Below, in pieces: positions 9,955 through 19,916 of a stretch of DNA of 64,000 nt. This DNA comes from Shewanella sp. MBTL60-112-B2. GTDB taxonomy: Bacteria; Pseudomonadota; Gammaproteobacteria; Enterobacterales; Shewanellaceae. The number at the start of each line of letters is the position of its first letter. The first letter of the stretch is position 1. The notes below the pieces were generated by a model. The model was not told the origin of the DNA and searched no databases. It worked only from the letters and a program-made list of their open reading frames with translations. Location: the NCBI RefSeq assembly GCF_019655055.1, contig NZ_BPFA01000002.1, forward strand, positions 186,001 through 250,000, read 5' to 3'. Both the position numbers and the translations under genes were made by a program.

Positions 9955-11138
9955 TATTTTGCCTCCGGTGACGTTTCGCTTGTCACTTCAAGCGCTGGCA
10001 AGCTTAAAAGCTCGCGTAGACGTGTACTCACGACCTCACCTTTATGGGCAACAACCGTGTCTCTTATGATCTCATCTTCAAAATCGAGATTAAGTTCACC
10101 CTCTTTGCTGACGAGTAACTTAAGCAAGTTTTCGATGTTAGTGCCGTACATTTGGCTGGCGTGGTTTGCCGCCGTGCCCGGTACGTTTGATGGGCCGAGT
10201 ATGGTCACACCTTTGTAAACCACCTCTTTATCTAGCTCGGTCAATTCACAGTTACCACCGGTTTCTGCAGCAAGATCGACAATAATAGTGCCGTTCTTCA
10301 TGCCATCAACCATTTCCTTAGTGATAAGGATCGGCGCTTTGCGACCAGGAATCGCAGCTGTAGTGATCACGATATCTTGTTGAGCCAGCACGTTAGCCAT
10401 AGCCTGTTGCTGACGCTTAAGGAAGTCATCTGATTGCTCGGCAGCGTAACCACCTTTGGTTTCGGTGTTCTCTGCTTCTAGGTCAAGCTCAACTGGCTTG
10501 GCACCTACTGAGATGATCTGCTCACGCGCCGCAGGGCGAATATCGTAGGCCTCGACCACTGCGCCTAAACGCTTAGCGGTAGCACAAGCTTGAAGTCCAG
10601 CCACACCCACGCCCATGATAAAGGCGCGTGCAGGTTTTAATGTTCCCGCTGCTGTCATCATCATAGGGAATAAACGTGGTGCCTTATGGGCTGCAAGTAA
10701 AACGGCTTTATAGCCCGCGATAGTCGCCATAGAAGACAGGATATCCATGCTCTGAGCACGGGTGATCCTAGGTACAAGCTCAAGGGCAATCGCCGTTGCA
10801 CCGGTCTCGGCAAATGTTTGGGCATATTCAGGATGCGCCAATGGGTCCATCATGCCGATCACGATCTGCTGTGGTTTAAGCTTTGACTTTATTTCGTTAA
10901 GTTGCTCATCTTTGGCATTCACTAGGGTGATGATGTCAGCATCGCTAAAGATCTGTTCTCGAGACACGATAGTTGCGCCAGCTTGAACATAATCTTCATC
11001 GGTAAAGCCAGCATTAATACCAGCGCCACTTTCAACAAGAACTTGTAGGTTAATTTTAAGTAGTCGAGTCACATTGGCTGGAATAATCGCTACGCGACTT
11101 TCACTAGCATAACTCTCTTTGGGTAGACCTAGCTTCAC
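9954..11138 (-). CDS. pntAA: NAD(P) transhydrogenase, soluble alpha subunit (domain I)
   Basis: The cytoplasmic NAD(H)-binding subunit of the transhydrogenase, related to alanine dehydrogenase. It shows VKLGLPKES at the N-terminus, the RVAIIPANV segment, and the Rossmann loop GVGVAGLQACATAKRLGA. I choose the GTG at 11138 because AGAGAGG lies nine bases upstream and VKLGLPKE aligns with the known start of the family (MKIAIPKE); the ATG at 11183 would add 15 residues and has no Shine-Dalgarno. The three-gene split (pntAA, pntAB, pntB) differs from the two-gene form of enteric bacteria. Confidence 0.93.
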   Translation of the reverse strand: MKLGLPKESYASESRVAIIPANVTRLLKINLQVLVESGAGINAGFTDEDYVQAGATIVSREQIFSDADIITLVNAKDEQLNEIKSKLKPQQIVIGMMDPLAHPEYAQTFAETGATAIALELVPRITRAQSMDILSSMATIAGYKAVLLAAHKAPRLFPMMMTAAGTLKPARAFIMGVGVAGLQACATAKRLGAVVEAYDIRPAAREQIISVGAKPVELDLEAENTETKGGYAAEQSDDFLKRQQQAMANVLAQQDIVITTAAIPGRKAPILITKEMVDGMKNGTIIVDLAAETGGNCELTELDKEVVYKGVTILGPSNVPGTAANHASQMYGTNIENLLKLLVSKEGELNLDFEDEIIRDTVVAHKGEVVSTRLRELLSLPALEVTSETSPEAK

Positions 11139-11482
11139 AAAGGTAAACCTCTCTATTGGGACAATCGTAGGGATTGATGTCATTTATTGGTTAGGGTGCA
11201 TATTGTGGCGACTCTAGATTTAGACACAAGCGTATATTTTTCAATATAGTAATTTCCAGACTGGTCAGACTGAAAAGTTTGCGCTAAAGCACACTTTTGA
11301 ATAGAAGTTTGCACTGGCAAAGCCTATCAAATAAGCATTCTTTGAGTTACTACTTACTTTTGTAGCTTAATTTTTGAACTTTGTATATTCCTAAATCGAA
11401 TTAAAAATTATCTTTTATTCTTTTTTTATTATTTAAGGAGGGGCTAAGCTGGCCAACATTAAACAGATACAGGGCCGTTTCT
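11139..11482. promoter_or_regulatory. Divergent control region between pntAA and cysJ
   Basis: This 344-base gap must hold the promoters of both the transhydrogenase unit and cysJIH. Seen in it: a direct repeat CAGACTG/CAGACTG with 9-base period (11257-11272) and a dyad AAAAGTTTGC-N6-GCACACTTTT with one mismatch (11273-11298). A strong AAGGAGG lies at 11436-11442 but is too far from cysJ to be its ribosome site. CysB binding is expected for cysJ from knowledge of enteric bacteria, but its consensus is too loose for me to place a site. Confidence 0.4.
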
Positions 11483-13279
11483 ATGTTGTTAAAAGAGCTT
11501 TCATCACTCGCTTCGCCGCTATCAAGTGGCCAAGTGGACAAGTTAAAGCAGCTCACTGCAGAGCTGAATGCCGTGCAACTTGCTTGGGTTAGCGGCTATC
11601 TTGCTGCAACATCTGAGCAAGGCGTAGCAGGTTTGCCTCAGGTAGAAGGAGGCTCGCAATCTGGAGCTGAGCAAACTATCACTATTCTTTATGGTAGCCA
11701 GACCGGTAATGGTCGCGGCATTGCTACCGAGCTTGCCGAGAAGGCGCAGGCACAAGGTTACGCTGTGAATCTTACCTCTATGGGCGATTACAAGACACGA
11801 CAGCTTAAGCAAGAGAGTCTGTTGCTATTGGTTGTTAGCACCCATGGCGAAGGTGAGGCACCAGATGATGCCATTGAACTGCATAAATTCTTAAGCTCTA
11901 AGCGCGCTCCTAAACTGGATAATCTTAACTACTCAGTATTGGCTCTGGGTGATTCAAGCTATGAGTTTTTCTGTCAAACCGGTAAAGACTTCGACGCTCG
12001 CTTAAGCGCATTAGGAGCCAAAGCGATTGCTCCTATTGTTGAATGTGATGTCGACTATGAGGCTCAAGCCGAGCAGTGGAAAGCAGATGTGTTAGAGGCG
12101 GTGAAGCCATTAGTACAGAGCACTGGAGCCAGTGTGGTATCTATTGCTAGCACTCAGGCATCGGCTTCTAGTTTCACTAAGCAAAAGCCATACACTGCTG
12201 AATTACTTGTGAGCCAAAAATTAACGGGTCGTGACTCAGATAGAGACGTTCGCCATGTTGAAATTGAACTTGGCGAGTCAGGGATAAACTACCAAGCGGG
12301 TGACGCACTCGGCGTGTGGTTTACTAACTCACAAGAGCTGGTTACTGAGCTACTCGAAGCCTTAGCGCTTGATGGTGATGAGTCTGTTGCTATTGGCAGT
12401 GATAGCCTGAGCCTGCGTGAAGCGCTAACCAATAACAAAGAGCTGACTCAGCTTCACCCTGGCTTAGTCACTGGTTGGGCCGAATTGAGCCAGAATGCCG
12501 AGCTATTGGCCATCAGCGCCGACAAAGCGTTAACCCGTGAGTTTGTCAATAGCCATCAAGTGGCTGACTTAGTTCGCCAGTATCCGGCTAAAGTGACAGC
12601 AGAGCAGTTTACTGCTTTATTGCGCGGTATTACTCCAAGACTCTATTCAATTGCATCGAGTCAGGCCGAAGTTGAATCTGAGGTGCACTTGACCGTGGCG
12701 CTTGTTGAAGATGAGCGCGGCGGTGTCACTCGCTTTGGTGGGGCATCTCAGTTCTTAGCTGCCGCCGAAGAGGGTCAAGCAGTGCAGGTGTATGTTGAGC
12801 CTAACAATCACTTCCGTTTACCTGAAAACCCAGACACACCAGTGATTATGGTTGGCCCTGGTACCGGTGTGGCGCCATTTAGAGCCTTTATGCAAGAACG
12901 CGCAGCACAGGGCGTTGAAGGTAAGGCGTGGTTATTTTTCGGTAATCCTCACTTTGAGCAAGATTTCCTCTATCAAACTGAGTGGCAGCAATATCTGCAA
13001 AGCGGCGAGCTATCACGTATCGACTTGGCATTCTCACGCGATCAACAACATAAAGTCTATGTACAGCACAAGATCGCCGAGCAAGGTGAAGCGCTGTGGC
13101 AGTGGTTAGAGTCTGGCGCACACTTTTATATCTGTGGTGACGCCGAGCGTATGGCGAAAGATGTTCACCAAGCGCTGCTAGATGTGGTCGTTAAATACGG
13201 CAATAAAACTCAAGAGCAAGCTGGTGAGTACCTAGAAGAGTTAAGAGCGGCTAAGCGCTATCAAAAAGACGTCTACTAA
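11483..13279 (+). CDS. cysJ: Sulfite reductase flavoprotein alpha subunit
   Basis: CysJ (598 residues, matching the usual 599) carries electrons from NADPH through FAD and FMN to the CysI haemoprotein, which reduces sulfite to sulfide. Domains in order: a flavodoxin-like FMN domain with ILYGSQTGNGRGIA near residue 68, a connecting/FAD domain with RLYSIASS, and an NADPH-binding domain with GPGTGVAPFRAF and the C-terminal YLEELRAAKRYQKDVY. It is first in cysJIH. Confidence 0.98.
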   Translation: MLLKELSSLASPLSSGQVDKLKQLTAELNAVQLAWVSGYLAATSEQGVAGLPQVEGGSQSGAEQTITILYGSQTGNGRGIATELAEKAQAQGYAVNLTSMGDYKTRQLKQESLLLLVVSTHGEGEAPDDAIELHKFLSSKRAPKLDNLNYSVLALGDSSYEFFCQTGKDFDARLSALGAKAIAPIVECDVDYEAQAEQWKADVLEAVKPLVQSTGASVVSIASTQASASSFTKQKPYTAELLVSQKLTGRDSDRDVRHVEIELGESGINYQAGDALGVWFTNSQELVTELLEALALDGDESVAIGSDSLSLREALTNNKELTQLHPGLVTGWAELSQNAELLAISADKALTREFVNSHQVADLVRQYPAKVTAEQFTALLRGITPRLYSIASSQAEVESEVHLTVALVEDERGGVTRFGGASQFLAAAEEGQAVQVYVEPNNHFRLPENPDTPVIMVGPGTGVAPFRAFMQERAAQGVEGKAWLFFGNPHFEQDFLYQTEWQQYLQSGELSRIDLAFSRDQQHKVYVQHKIAEQGEALWQWLESGAHFYICGDAERMAKDVHQALLDVVVKYGNKTQEQAGEYLEELRAAKRYQKDVY

Positions 13280-13369
13280 GACTGAGCTTGAAACGAGTAA
13301 AGCAATGATGAGCGACGCTAGGGTGAACTAGCGCGAGAGCAGAAAAGAATTTTAAGAGAGTACTTAGCT

Positions 13370-15067
13370 ATGAGTGAGCAGAAGTTAGCAGTAAACGAAT
13401 ATTTGAAAACCGACAGTGATTACCTGCGCGGCACTATTCAGGAAGGTCTGGATACGGCAGTTACAGGTGCATTTAGCGAAGGCGATCAGCAGCTGATTAA
13501 GTTTCACGGCTTCTATCAGCAAGATGACCGAGATTTACGTAACGAGCGTAAAGAGCAAAAGCTAGAGCCTTTATATAGCTTTATGTTGCGTGCTCGTGTG
13601 GCTGGTGGTGTTTGTTCTCCTGAGCAATGGTTAGCGGTTGATAAAATTGCATCTAACCTTACTAGCTCGAACAGTATCCGTCTTACTACACGTCAGACAT
13701 TTCAGTACCACGGTATTCCCAAGCGTAATTTGAAGACCATCATTCAGGACTTGGACCGAGAAGCACTGGACTCGATTGCAGCATGTGGTGACGTTAACCG
13801 CAACGTGATGTGTAATCCTAATCCTGTCGAGTCTAAGCTGCATCAACAAGCTTATGCTTATGCCAAGCAGTTGTCAGACAACATGTTGCCGCATACTAAG
13901 GCATACGCCGAGATCTGGTTAGACGATGAGAAGCTGGTGACCACAGAAGGCGAAGAGGTGGAGCCGGTTTACGGTAAGACCTACCTGCCACGTAAATTTA
14001 AGATGGCCGTTGCCGTACCGCCAGATAATGATGTGGATGTGTACACTAACGATCTAGGCTTTGTGGCCGTTGCCGAAGGCGATGAGCTAGTGGGCTTTAA
14101 TATGGTGGCTGGCGGTGGCATGGGTTCTACCCATGGTGAGGTGTCTACCTTCCCGCGCTTGGCTGATGACTTTGGTTACATAAAGGCCGAGGATACATTG
14201 AAGTTTGCCGAAGCTGTAATGACGATTCAGCGCGACTGGGGTAACCGAGAAAACCGTAAGCTGTCTCGCTTAAAGTACACCATAGTAAAACATGGTTTTG
14301 AAACCTTTAAAGCTGAAATCGAAGCACGTACCGGCATTAAGTTCGAGCCTAAGCGTGATGTAGTGATTGGCGATCGCGGCGATCGTTATGGCTGGAAGCA
14401 GGGTGTTGATGATAACTGGCACTTAACGCTATTCATCGAGGGGGGTCGCGTAAAAGACTTACCCGGTCAGCCATTGCAGACGGGTTTGCGTGAGATTGCC
14501 AAGGTGCATAAAGGCGATTTTCGTATGACCTCGAACCAGAATATTATTATTGCTGGTGTGCCAAGTGCTGACAAAGAATTGGTTGAAGGGCTAGCAAGGC
14601 AACACGGATTACTTGGAAAACTTATCACTGAAACCCGTGGTCACTCTATTGCATGTGTGGCGCTACCAACTTGCGCCTTAGCCATGGCTGAAGCTGAGCG
14701 TTACTTCCCAGACTTTTTGACTAAGGTTGAGGCCTTGCAAGAAAAGCACGGTTTCCTCGACCAAGGTATTGTCATTCGCATGACGGGCTGCCCTAACGGC
14801 TGTGCTAGACCTTTTGCGGCTGAAATCGGTCTAGTGGGTAAAGCGCCTGGGCGCTATAACCTTTATCTAGGTGCCAGTTTTGAAGGAACTCGTTTGAATA
14901 AACTCTATCGTGAGAATATTCAAGAAGCAGAGATCCTAGCAGAACTCGATAGCCTATTCGCGCAATACGTTACTGAGCGTCAAGCGGGCGAAACTTTTGG
15001 TAACTATACCGTACGCAGCGGCGTTGTAGCCGCTGTACTCGATGCGGCTAAGGATTTTCATGGCTAA
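13370..15067 (+). CDS. cysI: Sulfite reductase haemoprotein beta subunit
   Basis: CysI (565 residues) holds sirohaem and a 4Fe-4S cluster and carries out the six-electron reduction of sulfite to sulfide. The four cluster-binding cysteines are visible as the C-x5-C pair in [17 protein letters not shown] and the C-x3-C pair in [11 protein letters not shown], the last Cys also being the sirohaem ligand. [16 protein letters not shown] and SIRLTxRQTFQ-like segments identify the N-terminal half. It starts 90 bases after cysJ and overlaps cysH at its end. The sirohaem it needs is made by the cobA product encoded further along. Confidence 0.98.
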   Translation: MSEQKLAVNEYLKTDSDYLRGTIQEGLDTAVTGAFSEGDQQLIKFHGFYQQDDRDLRNERKEQKLEPLYSFMLRARVAGGVCSPEQWLAVDKIASNLTSSNSIRLTTRQTFQYHGIPKRNLKTIIQDLDREALDSIAACGDVNRNVMCNPNPVESKLHQQAYAYAKQLSDNMLPHTKAYAEIWLDDEKLVTTEGEEVEPVYGKTYLPRKFKMAVAVPPDNDVDVYTNDLGFVAVAEGDELVGFNMVAGGGMGSTHGEVSTFPRLADDFGYIKAEDTLKFAEAVMTIQRDWGNRENRKLSRLKYTIVKHGFETFKAEIEARTGIKFEPKRDVVIGDRGDRYGWKQGVDDNWHLTLFIEGGRVKDLPGQPLQTGLREIAKVHKGDFRMTSNQNIIIAGVPSADKELVEGLARQHGLLGKLITETRGHSIACVALPTCALAMAEAERYFPDFLTKVEALQEKHGFLDQGIVIRMTGCPNGCARPFAAEIGLVGKAPGRYNLYLGASFEGTRLNKLYRENIQEAEILAELDSLFAQYVTERQAGETFGNYTVRSGVVAAVLDAAKDFHG

Positions 15068-15821
15068 TACTGTCGATTCAGTGATTTCGGCCGACGCGCT
15101 CAAGGCTTTATTGAGCGCCCCTAAGGTCGAGCAGCAAGCGGAACTGGTAAGGGTGAATGCCTTCCTAACCGAGCTTAGTCCTGTTGAGCGTGTGCGTTGG
15201 GCGCTAGAATATCTGCCAGGAAACCATGCACTGTCATCGAGTTTTGGTATTCAGGCTGCGGTAATGTTGCATCTAGTGAGCAGCGAAAAAGCCAATATTC
15301 CAGTGCTCTTGACCGATACGGGTTATCTGTTTAGCGAGACTTATCAGTTTATCGATGAGTTGACCGAAAGGTTAAAGCTTAACTTGAAGGTGTTTTCATC
15401 GCCTTTTAGTGCCGCCTGGCAAGAAGCGCGCTTTGGTAAGTTGTGGGAGCAAGACTTAGATGGTTTGGATAAATATAACCAGATCAATAAAGTTGAGCCA
15501 ATGCAGCGAGCCTTAGCCGAGCAAGAAGTGGGTACTTGGTTTGCAGGGCTGAGACGTTCGCAATCGAGCACCCGTGAGGCGCTGCCTATTTTAGCTATTC
15601 ATGGCCAGCGTTATAAGATCTTGCCGATTATCGATTGGGATAATAAACAGGTGCATGAGTATTTAACTGAATTTGAGTTGCCGTATCACCCTTTATGGGA
15701 GCAAGGGTATGTCTCTGTAGGTGATACTCATTCGAGTAAACCTCTTGAACTAGGGATGAGTGAAGAGGAAACCCGTTTTAATGGATTAAAACGTGAATGC
15801 GGTCTGCATTACGACATCTAA
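15060..15821 (+). CDS. cysH: Phosphoadenylyl-sulfate (PAPS) reductase
   Basis: CysH reduces PAPS to sulfite and adenosine 3',5'-bisphosphate with thioredoxin as donor. The PP-loop-like [17 protein letters not shown] lies near the N-terminus and the redox-active cysteine in the C-terminal [10 protein letters not shown]. It lacks the extra CC pairs of APS reductases, so a PAPS reductase is expected, consistent with a cysC in the same region. I start at the ATG at 15060, which has TAAGGA five bases upstream and overlaps the cysI end by eight bases; the ATG at 15042 lacks a ribosome site. Confidence 0.96.
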   Translation: MANTVDSVISADALKALLSAPKVEQQAELVRVNAFLTELSPVERVRWALEYLPGNHALSSSFGIQAAVMLHLVSSEKANIPVLLTDTGYLFSETYQFIDELTERLKLNLKVFSSPFSAAWQEARFGKLWEQDLDGLDKYNQINKVEPMQRALAEQEVGTWFAGLRRSQSSTREALPILAIHGQRYKILPIIDWDNKQVHEYLTEFELPYHPLWEQGYVSVGDTHSSKPLELGMSEEETRFNGLKRECGLHYDI

Positions 15822-16243
15822 CTTTGGTGATGTCACTGGTGGGCCTTTAAGTTGTACAAACGTGCCACTTAAAGGCGCAAAATCTGTAATATTGCATGCA
15901 ATTCTTGGTTATGTAAGTTTGTGTTATTAAAGGTTTTTAATCCTTTAGTATTAATTTTAGTTTATTTTTGTACAAAACTGCTCACAGGGTTATGCACAGG
16001 TATTTTTTTAGTCTATAGTTTTAGGTTCCCGTAGATGGTTTTGGGGAACTGTTCTGTATTGACCAACTTTAGGTTACGCAAAATTTAGTCTTCCACTGAT
16101 TAGTTGCACAGCATCGATCAGCTAAATATTGCAGGCAGAGCCGTCAGTAACCAGATAAACCAAGCTCATTTTTTACCGCCAAGGGGCAGAAAAGTGAGTG
16201 CTTTGATTGGCTTGCTAGCGCTAGCTTAATCAAGCGAGTTGTC
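15822..16243. other. Gap after cysH without a recognised gene
   Basis: About 420 bases with no credible reading frame. A 10-bp dyad GCCTTTAAGT / ACTTAAAGGC (14-base loop) lies at about 15843-15876 just after cysH, without a T-tract on the plus strand; it may act as a weak or Rho-assisted end of the cys transcript. The rest is AT-rich and ends in the strong terminator at 16244, so a small RNA could be encoded here. Confidence 0.35.
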
Positions 16244-16290
16244 CCCCAGATAATCCAGCTTAGCTGGGTTATCTGGGGTTTTAAGTTTTT
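16244..16290 (+). terminator. Strong intrinsic terminator with no gene in front
   Basis: A long stem begins CCCCAGATAA and closes TTATCTGGGG with an inner CCAGC/GCTGG and TTA loop, followed by TTTTAAGTTTTT. It lies more than 400 bases after cysH and is followed by the promoter region of the next gene, so it terminates either a long cysH 3' tail or an independent small RNA. Confidence 0.85.
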
Positions 16291-16485
16291 AGGGCCAAAT
16301 TTCAAACTCTGCTTGATGTTTACTTCTCTTTTTTTATCGCAGCTTATTCGCTTCCTAATATGCGCTCGACTCCCCTGATGATTATTTTCCGTGATTGGTA
16401 CAAAGCATAAACAATGATGTAGTATGAGGCTGTTAACCTAATAGGTTACAAATCGGAATAATTGAAACATCAAATGGAGCTTTGA

Positions 16486-18210
16486 ATGAATAAGATGCTT
16501 ATTGCCGCAGTGGTTGTCGCTGCTGGTGCTGGTGGTTATTGGTATAGCCAACAAGCAGATCAGGTATCAACCAGTGATAATTCGGTACTAAGTTATGTAC
16601 CAGCAGACACCCCAGTGTTTTCTGCCCAGTTGCAGCCTTTCCCGATAAAATCTTATATCAACTCTCTATCAGAAACATATCGCCAATTTCCGACGGATGC
16701 TATGGGTGAGTTTGAGCAAGAAAATGATGTGAGAGCCAAGTTTCTCGTCAGTCTTGCCAAGTCATATATGGCGTCGATGAAAGATGGCAGCACCTTTATT
16801 AAAACTTTTGGTTTAGCTGAAGAAGTTCGCAGTTACTTCTATACCTTAGGCGCAATGCCTGTGCTGCGAATTGAAGTTGAACAGCCCGACGCTATCTGGG
16901 CATTACTCGATAAAGCAGAAGCAGACAGCGGTTTTACTCATACTAAAGCTAACTTAAAAGGTGTTGATTATCGCAGCTACAGACTTACTGATGAGTCTGA
17001 GGAAGAGCAGATAAATCTAGTTGTGGCTGTGCATGATGGCTTGCTAACAACAACCTTAAGTACTTCCTTTAGTGATGCGGTTTTACTTGAAACGGCATTA
17101 GGCTTAACGCCTGTCGATAATTCGATTGTCGATGCGCATATTATTGAAGACATTATTAACAAGCATGGTTTCCTCAATGAAGGGATTAGCTACATTAATC
17201 ACCAGGAAATTGTGACAGCGTTAACCAGTACCGATGGCAATCAACTTGCGGGGCAACTTTCTAAACTATTTGAAATGAGCAACGAAGACCCTTTTGCCGA
17301 GCTTAAAACCCCTGCATGCCAGCAAGAATTAGCGTCAATTGCGAGTAATTGGCCGCGCACCGTAGGCGGATACGATCAGTTAGAGATTACCGATAAAGAA
17401 AGTACCTTTGGCTTTAGAACTGTGGTTGAGAGTAATAACCTAGTGTTACTAGATGCCTATCAAAAGCTGCGTGGTTACATTCCTGCTTATGTTCAAGACC
17501 ATGATAATAGTGTGTTTACCTTAGGTGTCGGTATCGACATTAACCAGATGGTGCCATCGTTAACGGCAATTTGGGACGACATGCTAACGCCAGAGTATCA
17601 ATGTGGACCTTTAGCTGAGATGCAGGCGCAAATGAGTCAGCAGAGCCCTGGCATGTTAGGCATGTTCACTGGTATGGCTAATGGCGTTAAAGGTGTTGGA
17701 GTCTCGCTGATTGACTATAAAATTAGTGATGATTTAGATAACCCACAGCTAGACAGTGTTGATGCGGTTGTGACTTTATCAGCCGAAAACCCAGCTATGT
17801 TATTTAATTTGGCTAAGTCATTAGCGCCTGAATTGGCCAGCGTTCAGTTGCCAGCCAATGGCGATGCGATAGAGCTTAGCAGTTTGTTCCCTATGCCGCC
17901 TGAGATGGATATCTCGGCAAAAATGGCGATAAAGGGCAATAATTTAGTCTTGTTTGCGGGAGCTAAAGGTGAGGCGATTGCTAATAGTTTAGCTAGCGAG
18001 CAGCTGGTTAATAATGGCTTGATGGTGATGTCAGCCGATTATATGAAGATGTTTAAACCACTTCTGACCTTTATTGAGTTGACGGGGGAGCCCGTTCCTG
18101 AAGAGTTAGAAATGATGAAAGACTATGATATGCGCATTAAGTTGAGTGTTGATATCGACCAGAAAGGTTTCGAAGTCGACTCGAATATGAACTCTCGCTC
18201 AAGCGAATAA
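16486..18210 (+). CDS. Hypothetical membrane-anchored envelope protein
   Basis: A 574-residue protein I cannot assign firmly. The first 20 residues (MNKMLIAAVVVAAGAGGYWY) form an uncleaved-looking signal anchor, so the bulk should face the periplasm. The remainder is soluble, acidic and rich in Ala, Leu and Asp with phrases such as SYVPADTPVFSAQL and ANSLASEQLVNNGLMVMSADYM, reminiscent of DUF3352-like surface proteins. No catalytic motif is visible; it has few cysteines. An AATGGAGC ribosome site precedes the ATG. It sits alone, between a terminator on each side. Confidence 0.8.
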   Translation: MNKMLIAAVVVAAGAGGYWYSQQADQVSTSDNSVLSYVPADTPVFSAQLQPFPIKSYINSLSETYRQFPTDAMGEFEQENDVRAKFLVSLAKSYMASMKDGSTFIKTFGLAEEVRSYFYTLGAMPVLRIEVEQPDAIWALLDKAEADSGFTHTKANLKGVDYRSYRLTDESEEEQINLVVAVHDGLLTTTLSTSFSDAVLLETALGLTPVDNSIVDAHIIEDIINKHGFLNEGISYINHQEIVTALTSTDGNQLAGQLSKLFEMSNEDPFAELKTPACQQELASIASNWPRTVGGYDQLEITDKESTFGFRTVVESNNLVLLDAYQKLRGYIPAYVQDHDNSVFTLGVGIDINQMVPSLTAIWDDMLTPEYQCGPLAEMQAQMSQQSPGMLGMFTGMANGVKGVGVSLIDYKISDDLDNPQLDSVDAVVTLSAENPAMLFNLAKSLAPELASVQLPANGDAIELSSLFPMPPEMDISAKMAIKGNNLVLFAGAKGEAIANSLASEQLVNNGLMVMSADYMKMFKPLLTFIELTGEPVPEELEMMKDYDMRIKLSVDIDQKGFEVDSNMNSRSSE

Positions 18211-18255
18211 GCCATATCTGGTATTAGGCTGCTGAGTTAGAATAGCAGTGTATGA

Positions 18256-18290
18256 AACGCCAGCCATTTATGGCTGGTGTTTTTATTTTA
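18256..18290 (+). terminator. Intrinsic terminator
   Basis: Stem CCAGCCA / TGGCTGG with a TTTA loop, followed by a T-rich run, 50 bases past the preceding stop codon. Confidence 0.88.
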
Positions 18291-18324
18291 TCAACAGAAT
18301 GATAGGCAATAATTTGGAGCTAAG

Positions 18325-18750
18325 ATGACTGAGCAGTGCGTGAGTGGTATTTTTTTAAAAGCGAATGAAGTTAGGTTGGTCACCTTGAAAGGAAGTAGAA
18401 CAGAGCACCAAGTTATCGCACCTAAGGTAAATAAGTTCAGCCTGGTTAAAAACCCTAGCCAAACAGAAACACGAGAATTTGTTACCCAGCTACAGGCTTA
18501 CATCAGCGAGCATAATATCGCGAAACTAGTACTGAATCGCCGCGCCACAACGGGGCAAGGTGCGGGTGGTGCCGGTACTTTTTTAATGGAAGGGGCGATA
18601 TTAGCCAGTGTAGAAGTTGAGGTTGAGTTTGTTCATCCAGCGACAATGCGAGCCACTGATAAACGTTGCAGTGAACTCAAACAAGTTAAACCTAAAACCG
18701 TCGATTTAGGTAAAGCTTATGATCTAGCTTTTGAGTGTCTTGCTGAATAA
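18325..18750 (+). CDS. DUF3010 family protein
   Basis: A 141-residue protein of the uncharacterised DUF3010 family, recognised from the pattern VSGIFLKANEVRLVTLKG at the N-terminus, LVLNRR followed by the Gly-rich GQGAGGAGTFLMEGAIL, and the C-terminal LGKAYDLAFECL. The order of beta-strands and the Gly-rich loop suggest an RNase H-like fold without obvious catalytic acids, but this is inference. TTGGAGC gives a ribosome site before the ATG. No function is known to me. Confidence 0.8.
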   Translation: MTEQCVSGIFLKANEVRLVTLKGSRTEHQVIAPKVNKFSLVKNPSQTETREFVTQLQAYISEHNIAKLVLNRRATTGQGAGGAGTFLMEGAILASVEVEVEFVHPATMRATDKRCSELKQVKPKTVDLGKAYDLAFECLAE

Positions 18751-18945
18751 CTTGTTTTACAGTGGATTAGCCAAAGAATTGATCCTCAGCAGGAATATGG
18801 CGTATAGCAATACATTAAGTTAAAACTATTAGCTTGAAAGTATTAAGTTAGTTTGTAACAAGCTAAAAAACAATACACAGGGAATACCTGTTTAATTTGA
18901 GCAGGTAATAAGACTATTTATAAGATTATTTATTAGGTGAAGACA

Positions 18946-19476
18946 ATGATTAAGCAGCTTTCAAGACTGGGATTTATCGCATTACTACTTCTGCCTTTGG
19001 GCGCGTTCGCTACCGATTTAAAAGTCGGTGATATGGCGCCAGACTTTAAGTTACAGGCAACCGATGGCCACTTTTATCAGCTAAGTGATTACCTAGGTAA
19101 GCAAACATTAGTGCTTGCCTGGTATCCGATGGCAAATACTCATGGCTGCACCTTAGAATGTAAGTCATTAGTGGAGAAGGGTCATCTTATTCGTGAGTTC
19201 AATGCTGTTTATATGATGGCCAGTGTCGATGATTTAGAAGATAACCAAGCCTTTGCTCGTGAGCAAAAAGCAGATTTTCCAATGTTGAGCGATCCAAGTA
19301 AAGAGACCGCTAAGGCATACGATGTGCTGAACTTTGTTCGCGTTGCTAGCCGTGTCACTTTTTACATCGGCCAAGATGGCAAGATTTTAAAGATTGATGA
19401 AGATATCAATAACAAAACGGCAGCCGAAGATATTGCAGCCACACTTGCTGAGTTGAATATTGATAAAGCAGAGTAA
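18946..19476 (+). CDS. Exported peroxiredoxin (AhpC/TSA, BCP-like)
   Basis: A thiol peroxidase-like protein of 176 residues with a signal peptide (cleavage near FA-TD), so probably periplasmic, unlike cytoplasmic Bcp. The thioredoxin-fold core begins [15 protein letters not shown]; the peroxidatic site is [13 protein letters not shown] with Cys68 as the likely peroxidatic and Cys72 as a possible resolving cysteine. The usual TPGC is THGC here. I start at ATG 18946, which has AGGTGA five bases before it; the GTG at 18937 overlaps that ribosome site. Confidence 0.88.
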   Translation: MIKQLSRLGFIALLLLPLGAFATDLKVGDMAPDFKLQATDGHFYQLSDYLGKQTLVLAWYPMANTHGCTLECKSLVEKGHLIREFNAVYMMASVDDLEDNQAFAREQKADFPMLSDPSKETAKAYDVLNFVRVASRVTFYIGQDGKILKIDEDINNKTAAEDIAATLAELNIDKAE

Positions 19477-19512
19477 GGTTCTTATAGCACAAGAGTAAAT
19501 CAGGTCAATGTA

Positions 19513-19615
19513 ATCAGCCTTTGAATGAAGGCTGGTTACATTTTTGTTTGTATCCTTGCTATGGGATAGCCCGTTTGAGCTTGTAGCTGAGTCGCTATTA
19601 ATCGCCTGCAGCGGG
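19513..19615 (+). repeat. Dispersed intergenic repeat, copy 1
   Basis: About 103 bases closely matching the copy at 20413-20517 and, for its first 33 bases, that at 40460-40492. It opens with a hairpin AGCCTT-N6-AAGGCT and GGTTACATTT, continues with ATCCTTGCTAYGGGATAGCC and ends near ATCGCCTSCAGCGGG. It is non-coding. Confidence 0.85.
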
Positions 19616-19916
19616 TGCTGGACAGGATGTCCGAATGTCGTGATCACATGGTCAATGATGTTCCCTACATCATAATGACATTTCCCATATCCCTATGGGT
19701 CAGATGTGAAGGAACGACGTATGTGCAGACACTGCTTGAGCACGGTGAGTAAAGCGAAGCTTTGTGCTGAGAGCGAGAAGTATGATGCTGAACTGGCTTT
19801 AAAAGGTCGTTAACTTGTAAATATTTATTCAGAGGCTTTACGAGACTAAGGCTATCCAACTAATAATATTAATATAAGTGAATGATAAGTGAATGATAAG
19901 TGACAAGGAGAGTCAT
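19616..19916. other. Repeat-rich gap before NTF2-like gene
   Basis: No gene is seen. Several small dyads occur: GGACA-GGA-TGTCC (about 19621-19633), CCCATA-TCCC-TATGGG (about 19684-19699) and AAAGC-GAA-GCTTT (about 19752-19764). The string ATGTGCAGACACTGC (about 19719) recurs at about 20520, so both this gap and the next one derive from related material. A direct repeat GAATGATAAGT lies just before the ribosome site of the next gene. Confidence 0.5.

Noticed and set aside
18946..19476. Frameshift or truncation in the peroxiredoxin
   Set aside because: Length and motifs fit an exported BCP-like protein; the THGC variant is a substitution only.
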